Origin: Sungkyunkwania multivorans
Lineage (GTDB): Bacteria; Bacteroidota; Bacteroidia; Flavobacteriales; Flavobacteriaceae
Reading direction: 5' to 3'
Assembly: GCF_042675645.1 (NCBI RefSeq)
Contig: NZ_JBHTJH010000010.1
Span: 62,001-126,000, forward strand
DNA length: 64,000 nt
The stretch's first letter is position 1, and each line of letters opens with the position of its first letter. Positions 1-8,978 of this stretch are shown piece by piece. The translations under genes and the position numbers were made by a program. The notes below the pieces were generated by a model. That model ran no database searches. It was given only the letters and a program-made list of their open reading frames with translations, and was not told the DNA's origin.

Positions 1-659
1 CCGGTATCGGTCACTCCTTGAATAAATCCCATAAACAGTTCTCCATCTAAATTTTTAAATGTTGAAGGCTTGTCTTTTCTAAAGAGATTTTCCTCGTATT
101 CTTTTTTTAACTGGTCAAAGGCTCTATCTTCTATCAATGGCGCATATTCCTTTAACTGTTTCATCACCTGATGCAACACCTCATCCAAAGAATACGTGAT
201 GCCATTGATCAATTTTAGGGATGATGCACTTTGTAAATGGTCAAAATAGGTCTGATTCACATTAAGTCCAATACCAATGACAGCAGCATTCATTTGTCCA
301 TTCTTAATAATATTCTCTATAAGAATGCCACATATTTTCTTATTTGCTGACAAAATGTCGTTCGGCCATTTTATTTTGAGCTGAGGGACTGCGAAGTAAT
401 TTAAGGCCTTTACGATTGCCAGCGACACCCCCATGCTTATACTGAACTGTTCACTATGATCCAAACAAACAATCTTCTTTAACACACTTATTGTTAGGTT
501 TTTACCTTTTTCCGAGGCCCATGAAGTCCCGATCTGCCCTCGTCCTTTGATCTGCTCCAACGCAGACACAACGGTATAATCCTCCAAATTTCTTTTGGTG
601 TATATCTCTTTTAGGTAATCATTTGTCGAACCAATGGCATCAAGTTTGATGATATTCAT
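1..659 (-). CDS. birA: Biotin--[acetyl-CoA-carboxylase] ligase, C-terminus cut by window edge
   Basis: Transfers biotin, through biotinyl-AMP, to the carboxyl-carrier protein of acetyl-CoA carboxylase in the cytoplasm. About 219 residues are visible from an ATG at 659. They hold the ligase hallmarks GRGQ (about residues 39-42), KWPND (97-101), the KKICGIL lysine region and GIGLNVN (129-135). There is no N-terminal helix-turn-helix, so this is the short catalytic type and not the E. coli type that also represses transcription. It is divergent from rsfS with 84 bases between them, the usual Bacteroidota order. The C-terminal domain runs off the window. Identity is well supported by motifs. Confidence 0.95.
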   Translation of the reverse strand, partial: MNIIKLDAIGSTNDYLKEIYTKRNLEDYTVVSALEQIKGRGQIGTSWASEKGKNLTISVLKKIVCLDHSEQFSISMGVSLAIVKALNYFAVPQLKIKWPNDILSANKKICGILIENIIKNGQMNAAVIGIGLNVNQTYFDHLQSASSLKLINGITYSLDEVLHQVMKQLKEYAPLIEDRAFDQLKKEYEENLFRKDKPSTFKNLDGELFMGFIQGVTDT

Positions 660-694
660 AAAATAATAATTGGAATCTTATGTTAAATAAGAGC

Positions 695-723
695 TTTGAG
701 AATTTAAAAAAGTAATAACTTTG
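695..723 (+). promoter_or_regulatory. Bacteroidota promoter for rsfS-ftsH
   Basis: TTTG at 695-698, 17 bases, then TAACTTTG at 716-723 fits the Bacteroidota -33/-7 consensus (TTTG and TAnnTTTG). The rsfS start codon lies 20 bases after the -7 element. Confidence 0.7.
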
Positions 724-743
724 CATAAAATAACAAAAAATTA

Positions 744-1115
744 ATGGTAAAAACGAATAGCGGCGCCGACCAGCTTATATCAGTTATTATAGAGGGAATT
801 GAGGAGGTAAAGGGTTCAGATATAGACATTTTGGACCTTCGTGAGATAGAAAATACGGTCTGCGACTATTTTATCATTTGCAATGGTACTTCCAATACAC
901 AAGTTAATGCGATCGTTAACTCCATTCAAAAAACAGTTAGCAAACAAATAAAAGACAAACCATGGCATGTAGAAGGAACTGACAATGCCGAATGGGTTTT
1001 AATGGATTATGTGAACGTTGTGGTACACATTTTTCAAAAACATATAAGAGAATATTACGATATAGAAGGCTTATGGGGCGATGCCAAAGTGACTTCTATA
1101 GCTACCAATTACTAA
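744..1115 (+). CDS. rsfS: Ribosomal silencing factor RsfS
   Basis: Binds uL14 on the large ribosomal subunit and blocks subunit joining when nutrients run short. The protein is 123 aa, the normal length for the RsfS/YbeB/Iojap family. It shows the family's DYFIIC-GTS segment (about residues 41-50), the W-HVEG turn, and the C-terminal VVVHIF-R-YY-EGLWGDA block. The ATG at 744 lies just after a good promoter. Ten bases separate its stop from ftsH, so the two are very likely co-transcribed. Confidence 0.95.
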   Translation: MVKTNSGADQLISVIIEGIEEVKGSDIDILDLREIENTVCDYFIICNGTSNTQVNAIVNSIQKTVSKQIKDKPWHVEGTDNAEWVLMDYVNVVVHIFQKHIREYYDIEGLWGDAKVTSIATNY

Positions 1116-1125
1116 AAAATGCTTC

Positions 1126-3105
1126 ATGGCAGACGAGAAAACACCAAATAAGAAACCCAAGTTCAATGCATACTGGATCTATGCGATTCTAATAGCTGTT
1201 CTGCTGAGTATGACTGTTTTTAACAGTGACAGCCAATGGCAGGACGCGCCTAGAACCAATGTTTCAGATTTTGAAAGATATCTGAACGATGGAGATGTGA
1301 AAAAGGTCGTGGTGATCAACAAACAAAGAGCCCTTGTTTACCTCGACCAAGAGGCCTTGGCAAAAGATGCCCACAAAAAGATACCCAAGACGACCTTTTT
1401 AAAGCAGGCCAATACAGGGCCTCACTATGAATTTGAAATAGGCGACCTTACCCTTTTTCAGGAAAGACTCCAAGAAGCTAAAGCCAAAGGAATTCAATTT
1501 GATTACGACTTCAAGACCAAACATAACATTTGGACCGATTATATAGGAATCCTACTGCCACTGGTACTTTTTATAGGTATTTGGATCTTCTTGATGAGAA
1601 GAATGAGCGGTGGCGGAGCTGCTGGCGGTGGCGGACAGATCTTTAATATAGGAAAATCCAGAGCCAAACTTTTTGACGAGAAGACCGATACGAAGGTATC
1701 TTTCAAAGATGTTGCTGGTCTCGAAGGTGCAAAAGAGGAAGTTCAAGAAATTGTGGATTTTCTAAAGAATCCGGACAAATACACCTCATTGGGAGGAAAG
1801 ATCCCAAAGGGAGCACTCCTCGTTGGACCTCCTGGTACCGGTAAAACATTATTGGCCAAAGCCGTCGCCGGAGAGGCCAAAGTACCTTTCTTCTCACTGT
1901 CAGGTTCAGATTTTGTTGAAATGTTCGTGGGTGTGGGAGCGTCTAGAGTACGGGACCTCTTTAAACAGGCAAAAGACAAATCACCATCGATCATCTTTAT
2001 CGACGAGATAGATGCCATCGGTAGAGCGAGAGGTAAGAGTAATTTCACAGGCTCGAATGACGAACGTGAGAATACATTGAACCAACTTCTCACGGAAATG
2101 GATGGTTTTGGATCTAAAGAGAATGTGATCATCTTGGCGGCGACCAACCGTGCAGATGTATTAGATAAGGCCTTGATGCGTGCTGGTCGTTTTGACCGAC
2201 AAATATATGTAGACCTTCCAGATCTTAGAGAACGTAAAGAGATCTTTGAAGTGCATCTAAAACCTATCAAGACCTCAGAATCTCTAGATACGGATTTCTT
2301 GGCCAAGCAAACTCCAGGTTTCTCTGGAGCAGATATAGCCAATGTATGTAACGAAGCCGCCCTTATTGCTGCAAGAAATGGTAAAAAAGGCGTTGACAAA
2401 CAAGATTTCCTCGATGCAGTAGACCGAATCGTTGGAGGATTGGAGAAGAAAAACAAGATCATCACTCCCGAAGAGAAAAAGACGATCGCCTATCACGAAG
2501 CAGGCCACGCAACAGTTAGTTGGATGTTAGAGCATGCAGCACCCCTTGTAAAGGTCACTATCGTACCTCGCGGTCAATCCTTAGGTGCAGCTTGGTATTT
2601 GCCAGAAGAGCGCTTGATCGTAAGAACAGAACAAATGTTAGATGAGATGTGTGCCACTTTAGGTGGGCGAGCCGCTGAGAAAGTGATCTTTAACAAGATC
2701 TCTACTGGTGCTTTGAGCGACCTTGAAAAGGTGATGAAACAAGCTCGTGCGATGGTCACTGTCTATGGATTGAACAACAAGATTGGAAATCTTACTTATT
2801 ACGATTCTACCGGGCAGTCGGATTACAACTTCTCTAAACCATATAGCGAAGAGACGGCACAAGTGATCGACAAAGAGATCTCGGCCATCATCGAAGAGCA
2901 ATACGAAAGAGCAATAGCGCTTCTAGAAAAACATAAGGACAAATTGACCACTTTGGCGGACCGCCTGCTAGAGAAAGAAGTGATCTTTAAAGATGACCTT
3001 GAAAAAATATTTGGAAGTCGTCCTTTTGAGAAGAAAGAGGAGCAAAAAGAAACGCCCGAGTCCATTCTGGAAAAAGAAGATGGCGGGGAGTCGAAAGCGA
3101 GCTAG
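1126..3105 (+). CDS. ftsH: ATP-dependent zinc metalloprotease FtsH
   Basis: Membrane-anchored AAA+ protease that degrades misfolded membrane proteins and short-lived cytoplasmic regulators. The 659 aa chain has an N-terminal membrane segment (about 14-32), a periplasmic FtsH_ext domain, and a second membrane segment near 140-157 followed by a Gly-rich linker. The AAA domain has Walker A GPPGTGKT (234-241), Walker B IIFIDEID and the SRH arginines. The M41 peptidase has HEAGH (His457, Glu458, His461). The C-terminus is acidic and low-complexity. It follows rsfS by 10 bases and starts the run to the LUD, cdsA and psd genes. Confidence 0.97.
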   Translation: MADEKTPNKKPKFNAYWIYAILIAVLLSMTVFNSDSQWQDAPRTNVSDFERYLNDGDVKKVVVINKQRALVYLDQEALAKDAHKKIPKTTFLKQANTGPHYEFEIGDLTLFQERLQEAKAKGIQFDYDFKTKHNIWTDYIGILLPLVLFIGIWIFLMRRMSGGGAAGGGGQIFNIGKSRAKLFDEKTDTKVSFKDVAGLEGAKEEVQEIVDFLKNPDKYTSLGGKIPKGALLVGPPGTGKTLLAKAVAGEAKVPFFSLSGSDFVEMFVGVGASRVRDLFKQAKDKSPSIIFIDEIDAIGRARGKSNFTGSNDERENTLNQLLTEMDGFGSKENVIILAATNRADVLDKALMRAGRFDRQIYVDLPDLRERKEIFEVHLKPIKTSESLDTDFLAKQTPGFSGADIANVCNEAALIAARNGKKGVDKQDFLDAVDRIVGGLEKKNKIITPEEKKTIAYHEAGHATVSWMLEHAAPLVKVTIVPRGQSLGAAWYLPEERLIVRTEQMLDEMCATLGGRAAEKVIFNKISTGALSDLEKVMKQARAMVTVYGLNNKIGNLTYYDSTGQSDYNFSKPYSEETAQVIDKEISAIIEEQYERAIALLEKHKDKLTTLADRLLEKEVIFKDDLEKIFGSRPFEKKEEQKETPESILEKEDGGESKAS

Positions 3106-3223
3106 AAAAAATAAACATCGACAGATATAGAAAAAATCTTGGTGTATCCATATGGAAACATCAGGATTTTCTATCTTTACGTTTACTGAACATTTGTAAG
3201 CCCTCAAAATCTGGCTAATACTA

Positions 3224-3835
3224 ATGAGTTTGTTTAAGAAGATCTTTGGCCCTAAATCTAAAGCTACTTCGCAGGATGAAACTGCGCAAGAGCGTAGTAA
3301 ATACATGCCAGAATTAAGACTTCCTGTAGATGAAATGTTCACGATCAACTTCAAAAAGAATGGTGGAAAATTTCTTTATTGCGACTCCACCGACGAAATA
3401 AACGAAGCCTTCGGCAATATTTTAAAGGAAAACGATTGGCTAGCCAAAGAAGCGATATGCTTAGATGAGCAACTTGCAGACAGATTTTCAGATTTCAATA
3501 TCTTTTTCTCAAAGACCAATCACAATGCAAAATTCTTCTTCTCTACCTGTGAATATTTGGTTGGTAACAATGGTGCCATCCTCGTGTCTTCCAGACAGAT
3601 CGCTGAAAAGAAATTGAATGACCTTCCAGATAACTTTGTGGTATTTGCCACGACAAGTCAACTTGTCGAAACCTTGGGAGAAGGCCTCAGAGGGATAAAA
3701 AACAAAGACCGCAGCAAGATTCCAAGCAATATCACCACCATAAAACACTTTGAGCCAGCTGCAGAGGAAAAAGACTTTCTTTCATACGGCAGTAGTTCAA
3801 AAAACCTATATTTGTTGCTTCTCGAAGACTTATAG
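3224..3835 (+). CDS. LUD domain protein (LutC/YkgG-like)
   Basis: A 203 aa soluble protein of the LUD superfamily, whose characterised members (LutC, YkgG) belong to lactate-utilisation complexes. Visible support is the central strand pattern FFFSTCEYLVGNNGAILVSSR followed by FVVFATTSQLVETLGEGL, which matches the domain core. The lutA and lutB partners are not adjacent. The protein sits between ftsH and cdsA, a position I recall as conserved in this family of bacteria, so a lactate role is not implied by context. It ends 1 base before the cdsA start codon, so translation is probably coupled. Exact function unknown. Confidence 0.8.
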   Translation: MSLFKKIFGPKSKATSQDETAQERSKYMPELRLPVDEMFTINFKKNGGKFLYCDSTDEINEAFGNILKENDWLAKEAICLDEQLADRFSDFNIFFSKTNHNAKFFFSTCEYLVGNNGAILVSSRQIAEKKLNDLPDNFVVFATTSQLVETLGEGLRGIKNKDRSKIPSNITTIKHFEPAAEEKDFLSYGSSSKNLYLLLLEDL

Positions 3836-3836
3836 C

Positions 3837-4646
3837 ATGAAGGAACTTTTGAAGCGTGCCTTAACGGGCTTTCTGTATGTCGTTTTGTTGCTGGGAGCCG
3901 TTTTTTTGGACGAAAACGCCTTTGATTTTCTCTTTCTTGTCTTTGGACTCGTATGTATCTACGAATTTCGACGAATCGTAAAATTAAAAGGCCCCTATAT
4001 CTTTATCGCGTTCTTGATACTCTGGTGGTTATTCATATATGTGATCAAATCACCCAATGCTATTTGGGGACTCTTGATTCCCTGTATCCTGATCAATCTG
4101 AATCTACTCGCAAATCTCTATGAGCACGAACCTAAGAAATGGAATACCACCAACCTCTTCCTTATAGGTCTGTTCTATATTGGAGGTGGCTTCATTTTTC
4201 TTACCATGATCCCTTATGGAGAAAATCGCTTTGACAAGCTGTTAATTATTGGTATTTTTATATTGATATGGGTAAATGATAGTTTTGCCTATTTGGTAGG
4301 CCGCACCTTTGGTAGACATAAGCTTTTTGAACGTATATCCCCCAAAAAGACCATCGAAGGCTTTCTTGGCGGAGTAGTGTTCGCATTGATCGCTGCATAT
4401 CTCTTGTCTCGATATGATGACAGTGAGGCACTTTCGACGGTACATTGGTTGACATTGGGTGCTGTTGTGGTCATAGCAGGCACCTTTGGTGATCTGGTAG
4501 AATCTAAATTCAAACGGGTCGGAAAAGTCAAGGATAGCGGTGCGATCTTGCCAGGGCATGGTGGATTATTGGACCGATTGGACAGTCTGGTATTTGCTGC
4601 CCCATTCATATACTTTACCATTCAAATATTTAAACATGTTTCATAA
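3837..4646 (+). CDS. cdsA: Phosphatidate cytidylyltransferase
   Basis: Makes CDP-diacylglycerol from CTP and phosphatidic acid, the branch point of phospholipid synthesis in the inner membrane. It has 269 aa with about seven to eight hydrophobic segments, and the CDP-alcohol-type signature near the C-terminus: SKFKR, then KDSG, GHGG and DR-D. I chose the ATG at 3837 instead of an in-frame start 29 codons upstream, because the upstream stretch overlaps the LUD gene and is not membrane-like. It overlaps the following psd gene by 11 bases. Confidence 0.95.
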   Translation: MKELLKRALTGFLYVVLLLGAVFLDENAFDFLFLVFGLVCIYEFRRIVKLKGPYIFIAFLILWWLFIYVIKSPNAIWGLLIPCILINLNLLANLYEHEPKKWNTTNLFLIGLFYIGGGFIFLTMIPYGENRFDKLLIIGIFILIWVNDSFAYLVGRTFGRHKLFERISPKKTIEGFLGGVVFALIAAYLLSRYDDSEALSTVHWLTLGAVVVIAGTFGDLVESKFKRVGKVKDSGAILPGHGGLLDRLDSLVFAAPFIYFTIQIFKHVS

Positions 4647-5289
4647 AGAAGGATATAAAATAATTAGTATTTCATTTTTGATCGCCGCCATCATAGTCAT
4701 CCTTGCCGATCAATTCATCGGAATTTTTTGGCTTCAGTTGTTGGTTCAGATCGCCGCCTTGATCTTTTTGTTGTTGATCCTGCAATTTTTTAGAAACCCT
4801 ATTAGAAAAGCGATTCTAAACAATGATCATGTTGTTGCGCCAGTTGATGGAAAGGTGGTCGTTATTGAGGAAGTTTACGAGAAAGAATATTTTAAGGACC
4901 AACGGATGCAGATCTCCATCTTTATGTCTCCCATCAATGTGCATGTAACAAGATACGCCCTTGGCGGTTTGATCAAATATAGCAAATATCATCCTGGAAA
5001 ATATCTGGTAGCTTGGCACCCTAAAGCCTCGGAAGAGAACGAGCGCACCACGATCGTCATTGACAACGAATCCTTCGGCGAAGTACTATATCGCCAGATA
5101 GCAGGAGCTCTGGCCAAGCGTATCGTAAATTACGCCAAGGAAGGGATGCAGGTGGTGCAAGGAACGGATGCTGGTTTTATCAAGTTTGGTTCTAGAGTAG
5201 ATATCTTCTTGCCACTTGATGCAAAGGTCAATGTTTCACTGAATCAAAAAGTAAAGGGAGGAATCGATATTATTGCCGAAAGACAATGA
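4636..5289 (+). CDS. psd: Phosphatidylserine decarboxylase proenzyme (short type)
   Basis: Converts phosphatidylserine to phosphatidylethanolamine at the inner membrane. The 217 aa chain has two N-terminal membrane segments (about 8-50), the APVDGKV block (68-74), MSPINVHV (98-105), and the self-cleavage site Gly185-Ser186 in KFGSR, where the serine becomes the pyruvoyl group. The length and FGS cleavage context are those of the short PSD-A type, not the longer LGST type. The ATG at 4636 gives this standard N-terminus and overlaps cdsA, so two successive phospholipid steps are translationally coupled. Confidence 0.94.
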   Translation: MFHKEGYKIISISFLIAAIIVILADQFIGIFWLQLLVQIAALIFLLLILQFFRNPIRKAILNNDHVVAPVDGKVVVIEEVYEKEYFKDQRMQISIFMSPINVHVTRYALGGLIKYSKYHPGKYLVAWHPKASEENERTTIVIDNESFGEVLYRQIAGALAKRIVNYAKEGMQVVQGTDAGFIKFGSRVDIFLPLDAKVNVSLNQKVKGGIDIIAERQ

Positions 5290-5549
5290 CGGAAGAAGCG
5301 TTAGATATAGCCTTTAACAATGCGGTAGAACGAATCAACCAACATAAAGAACCCTTTCCCGCAGATTTCTTGTTGCGTCTTTACGCCTATTACAAACGAG
5401 CAACACTCAATCGAGAGACGCCAAGCAGCCGAATACCATTGATCAATGCATTCAAGGCCAACGCCTTGTTTCAATCACAAAACATTTCACCCTCTGAAGC
5501 GAAGGAAGCGTATATCCAGTTGGTGAATGACTATTTTGACAAACAATAA
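5286..5549 (+). CDS. Acyl-CoA-binding protein (ACBP family)
   Basis: Small cytoplasmic four-helix protein that binds long-chain acyl-CoA esters. The 87 aa chain has the ACBP pattern: a first helix with FNNAV-RI, then LLRLYAYYKRAT (about residues 28-39), the Lys/Tyr positions that contact CoA, and a final helix with EAKEAYIQLV. The usual Trp-W-A region is replaced by a shorter stretch. It overlaps psd by the ATGA tetranucleotide, which fits a lipid-related role. Confidence 0.85.
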   Translation: MTEEALDIAFNNAVERINQHKEPFPADFLLRLYAYYKRATLNRETPSSRIPLINAFKANALFQSQNISPSEAKEAYIQLVNDYFDKQ

Positions 5550-5561
5550 AGCCCTTTAGTC

Positions 5562-8285
5562 TTATTTGCTCAACGTCGCTAGACTCTCCTCTATGGTTGC
5601 GATCTTCGCTAAAGCATCCGCCTCTTTCTTTTTTTCCAAAGCCACTACCTGTTCTGGAGCGTTAGACACAAAGCGTTCATTAGAGAGCTTCTTTTGAACC
5701 GATTTTAAGAATCCTTCAGCCTTTGTTAATTCTGCATTGAGTTTTTCAATCTCAGCGTCAATATCGATGGCTCCAACCAACGGAATGAAATATTCATTAG
5801 ATTTTACCCTAAATGAAAGTGCGCCACCAACTTTCTCTTCCACATGATCGATAGAAGATATGTTACCTAGTTTGGCAATGATGGCATCCATGTCCGTGGT
5901 CCAGCCCTCACTATTCAATACAGAAAGTGTCACTGCATCTTTAAAGGCGATATTTTTTTCTTTTCTAATGGTCCGCACCCCAGATACAACCTCCTGGGCT
6001 ATTTCGAAGCGAGCGATCAAGTGCTCATCAAAAGATGTCTTCTTTGGGTATGAAGCTATGATCAACGCCTCCTCGGATGTCCTATTAGCGATATGTTGCC
6101 ATATTTCTTCCGTAAGGAAAGGCATAAAGGGATGCAACAACTTCAGATTGGCCTCTAAAAGCTCGATGATCTTGTCGTAGGTAACCTTATCGATAGGCTG
6201 TTGATATGCCGGTTTGGAAATTTCTAATAACCAAGAACAGAAATCGTCCCACACCAATTTATAGATAGCCATCAGAGCATCCGAAATACGATATTTACCA
6301 AAATGGTCTTCAATCTCGGTCAAGGTCTTCTGTAACTTCGCCTCATACCATTCCAATCCTATCCTTGAATGTTCGGGTTGTGCAATACTATCACTTACCT
6401 CCCACCCTTGGATCAATCGGAAGGCATTCCATATCTTATTGGCAAAGTTCTTTCCCTGTTGACAAAGCGGTGAAACATATAATTCGGGCTTGCCAAGCTC
6501 TTTCCTTTTAAAAATTTCCTCTTTGGTCAGCACATTTCCTTGTTCATCAACTTGATCGAAGTCGAACATTAGGTCATTACCAGCAGCGGAACTCAATAGC
6601 AACCCTACACGCACGCCGTCTGCGCCGTACTCATCGATGAGTTTCAAAGCATCGGGAGAGTTTCCTAAGGATTTTGACATCTTTCGGCGTTGTTTGTCAC
6701 GCACCAGTCCAGTGAGGTATACATTGTTGAAGGGTCGCTCTCCTTTGTACTCATAACCGGCAATGATCATCCGAGCCACCCAAAAGAAAAGGATGTCTGG
6801 GCCGGTCACCAGGTCGTTGGTCGGGTAGTAATATTGTATCTCTTTATTCTCCGGGTTGCGAATCCCATCAAAAACGCTCATCGGCCATAGCCATGAAGAG
6901 AACCATGTATCCAAGGCATCGGGATCCTGCGTTAGATCACCTATCTCAAGTTGATCATTGCCAGAATTCTCTTTTGCAAGTTTTAGGGCTGCTTCAATCG
7001 TCTCTGCAACTACAAAATCCTCTTTCCCATCACCATAATAATAGGCTGGAATTTGTTGCCCCCACCAAAGTTGGCGAGAAATGTTCCAATCGCGGATATT
7101 TTCCATCCAATGACGGTAGGTATTGTTGAACTTCTTAGGGAAAAGCTTCACTTCTCCTGTCTCTAAGACCGCTTTTATGGCTGGCTTTACCAATTGATCC
7201 ATTTTTAAGAACCATTGATCGGACAAGCGAGGTTCAATTATCGCCTTGGTACGCTCGGAAGTCCCAACTTTGTTGGTATATGGCTCTATTTTAACGAGAT
7301 GCCCTTTTTCTTCGAGTTCTTTAGAGATCTCTTTTCGAACAACAAAACGGTCTTTTCCCTCATAGTGCAATCCAAAAGAATTTAGCGTGGCATCCTCATT
7401 AAAGATATCGATGACCTCTAAATGATGCTTATCACCAAGCACCTTGTCATTCTCATCGTGTGCAGGCGTCACTTTAAGGCATCCTGTACCAAATTCGATA
7501 TCTACATATTCATCTTCAATTATTGGGATCACTCTTCCACAAATAGGAACAATGGCCTTCTTCCCTTTGAGATGTGTATGACGCTCATCGTTAGGGTTGA
7601 TACAGATAGCAGTGTCGCCCAAAATGGTTTCAGGTCGTGTGGTGGCAATGATCAGTTTTTCATCGCTGCCTTCGATCTCATAGGATAAATAATAGAGGTT
7701 TCCTTGTCTTTCTTCATAGACCACTTCTTCATCAGAAAGCGTTGTCTTTGCTTCTGGATCCCAATTCACCATACGGTAGCCGCGATATATGAGACCTTTA
7801 TTATAGAGATCAACGAAGACCTTGATCACCGCCTCGGACATCTCTGGGTCTAGCGTAAACTTGGTCCGGTCCCAATCACAGGATGCCCCAAGTTTTTTTA
7901 ATTGCTCTAGAATGACCCCTCCATATTCTTCTTTCCATTCCCATGCATGTTTCAAGAACTCTTCACGCGTCAAATCACTTTTGTTGATTCCTTGCTCTTT
8001 AAGTTTGGCAACTACTTTAGCTTCTGTGGCTATCGAAGCGTGATCTGTACCAGGTACCCAACACGCATTTTTTCCCTGTAAGCGCGCACGACGTATCAAT
8101 ACATCCTGAATGGTGTTGTTGAGCATGTGCCCCATATGAAGGACACCCGTGACATTCGGTGGTGGGATTACGATGGTATAAGGCGGTCTTTCATCTGGTG
8201 TGGAGTGAAAATATTTATGCCTCATCCAGTAGTCATACCACTTGTCTTCTACCTGCTTTGCATCAAACTTTGCCGGAATATTCAT
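5562..8285 (-). CDS. valS: Valyl-tRNA synthetase
   Basis: Class I aminoacyl-tRNA synthetase that charges tRNA-Val and edits mischarged threonine. The 907 aa length is normal. The HIGH box appears as HMGH (about 51-54) after PPPNVTG, the CP1 editing domain lies around 200-350, KMSKS is at about 535-539, and a C-terminal tRNA-binding coiled coil (about 845-905) ends the protein. It is convergent with the lipid operon: only 12 bases separate its stop from that of the ACBP gene. Confidence 0.97.
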   Translation of the reverse strand: MNIPAKFDAKQVEDKWYDYWMRHKYFHSTPDERPPYTIVIPPPNVTGVLHMGHMLNNTIQDVLIRRARLQGKNACWVPGTDHASIATEAKVVAKLKEQGINKSDLTREEFLKHAWEWKEEYGGVILEQLKKLGASCDWDRTKFTLDPEMSEAVIKVFVDLYNKGLIYRGYRMVNWDPEAKTTLSDEEVVYEERQGNLYYLSYEIEGSDEKLIIATTRPETILGDTAICINPNDERHTHLKGKKAIVPICGRVIPIIEDEYVDIEFGTGCLKVTPAHDENDKVLGDKHHLEVIDIFNEDATLNSFGLHYEGKDRFVVRKEISKELEEKGHLVKIEPYTNKVGTSERTKAIIEPRLSDQWFLKMDQLVKPAIKAVLETGEVKLFPKKFNNTYRHWMENIRDWNISRQLWWGQQIPAYYYGDGKEDFVVAETIEAALKLAKENSGNDQLEIGDLTQDPDALDTWFSSWLWPMSVFDGIRNPENKEIQYYYPTNDLVTGPDILFFWVARMIIAGYEYKGERPFNNVYLTGLVRDKQRRKMSKSLGNSPDALKLIDEYGADGVRVGLLLSSAAGNDLMFDFDQVDEQGNVLTKEEIFKRKELGKPELYVSPLCQQGKNFANKIWNAFRLIQGWEVSDSIAQPEHSRIGLEWYEAKLQKTLTEIEDHFGKYRISDALMAIYKLVWDDFCSWLLEISKPAYQQPIDKVTYDKIIELLEANLKLLHPFMPFLTEEIWQHIANRTSEEALIIASYPKKTSFDEHLIARFEIAQEVVSGVRTIRKEKNIAFKDAVTLSVLNSEGWTTDMDAIIAKLGNISSIDHVEEKVGGALSFRVKSNEYFIPLVGAIDIDAEIEKLNAELTKAEGFLKSVQKKLSNERFVSNAPEQVVALEKKKEADALAKIATIEESLATLSK

Positions 8286-8360
8286 GATTTTGGTCCGATT
8301 TTTGAAAATAGATGTGCAAAAGTACTCAACTCTGCACGATTATGAAAGGAATTCATTTAT

Positions 8361-8391
8361 TTTGCGGTTGATCAAAAAGTACCTAAATTTA
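8361..8391 (+). promoter_or_regulatory. Probable promoter of the DUF1573 gene
   Basis: TTTG at 8361-8364, 19 bases, then TAAATTTA at 8384-8391, one base off the TAnnTTTG -7 consensus and at ideal spacing. Confidence 0.55.
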
Positions 8392-8414
8392 CATTCTAAC
8401 AAAATAGAAAAGTG

Positions 8415-8843
8415 ATGAAAAAAATTATTACACTTTTAGTTGTAGCTTTTATCGGTTTTGCTGTTAATGCCCAAGAAAAAGTAGCAAAGATCGAATTTAA
8501 GACGAACAAGGTAGACTACGGCACGATCGAGAAAGGTAGCGACGGTGTGCGCACGTTTGAGTTCACTAACACAGGAGACGCCCCATTGATCATCTCGAGA
8601 GTTTATTCTAGCTGCGGTTGTACCATCCCTAAAAAACCTGAAGAACCGATCGCTCCTGGCGCCACTGGAGAGATTCAAGTAAAATATGATACGAAGCGAG
8701 TTGGCCCGATCAGTAAGACCATCACGGTCTATTCTAATGCTGAAACGCCTACGGTTGCCTTAAGGATCAAGGGCAAAGTGGTCGATGCGGATCCGGAGCA
8801 AAGCGTGATGATGAAACAGAAAAAAGGCCCTACAAATAACTAG
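8415..8843 (+). CDS. Secreted DUF1573 protein
   Basis: A 142 aa exported protein: a Sec signal peptide ends near Ala20 (NAQ), followed by one DUF1573 domain of immunoglobulin-like fold. The hallmark S-CGCTIP segment is visible at about residues 62-69, after FEFTNTGDAPLII. The family is common in Bacteroidota and mostly uncharacterised. A GTG three bases upstream is also in frame, but ATG at 8415 is the simpler start. It has its own promoter and a strong terminator, so it is monocistronic. Confidence 0.9.
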   Translation: MKKIITLLVVAFIGFAVNAQEKVAKIEFKTNKVDYGTIEKGSDGVRTFEFTNTGDAPLIISRVYSSCGCTIPKKPEEPIAPGATGEIQVKYDTKRVGPISKTITVYSNAETPTVALRIKGKVVDADPEQSVMMKQKKGPTNN

Positions 8844-8863
8844 GAACCTTTTAAAGGATATTG

Positions 8864-8892
8864 AAACCGCTTCGTAAGAGGCGGTTTTTTTA
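8864..8892 (+). terminator. Rho-independent terminator after DUF1573 gene
   Basis: AACCGC (8865-8870) pairs with GCGGTT (8881-8886) across a 10-base loop and is followed by a T run. Confidence 0.8.
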
Positions 8893-8978
8893 TTATTTCT
8901 AAGAATTAAGAATTGGAATGGTGCGTTAAAAATTTTTATTTGAGAAAGTATGAGCGGGATAAAAAAACATCCGTGAAA

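Noticed and set aside
1743..2465. 240-codon open frame on the minus strand
   Set aside because: It lies wholly antisense within ftsH and reads as Ser/Arg/Pro-rich low-complexity sequence without domains.
3750..3836. Longer N-terminus for CdsA
   Set aside because: The 29 extra codons overlap the LUD gene and are not membrane-like; the ATG at 3837 gives the normal family start.
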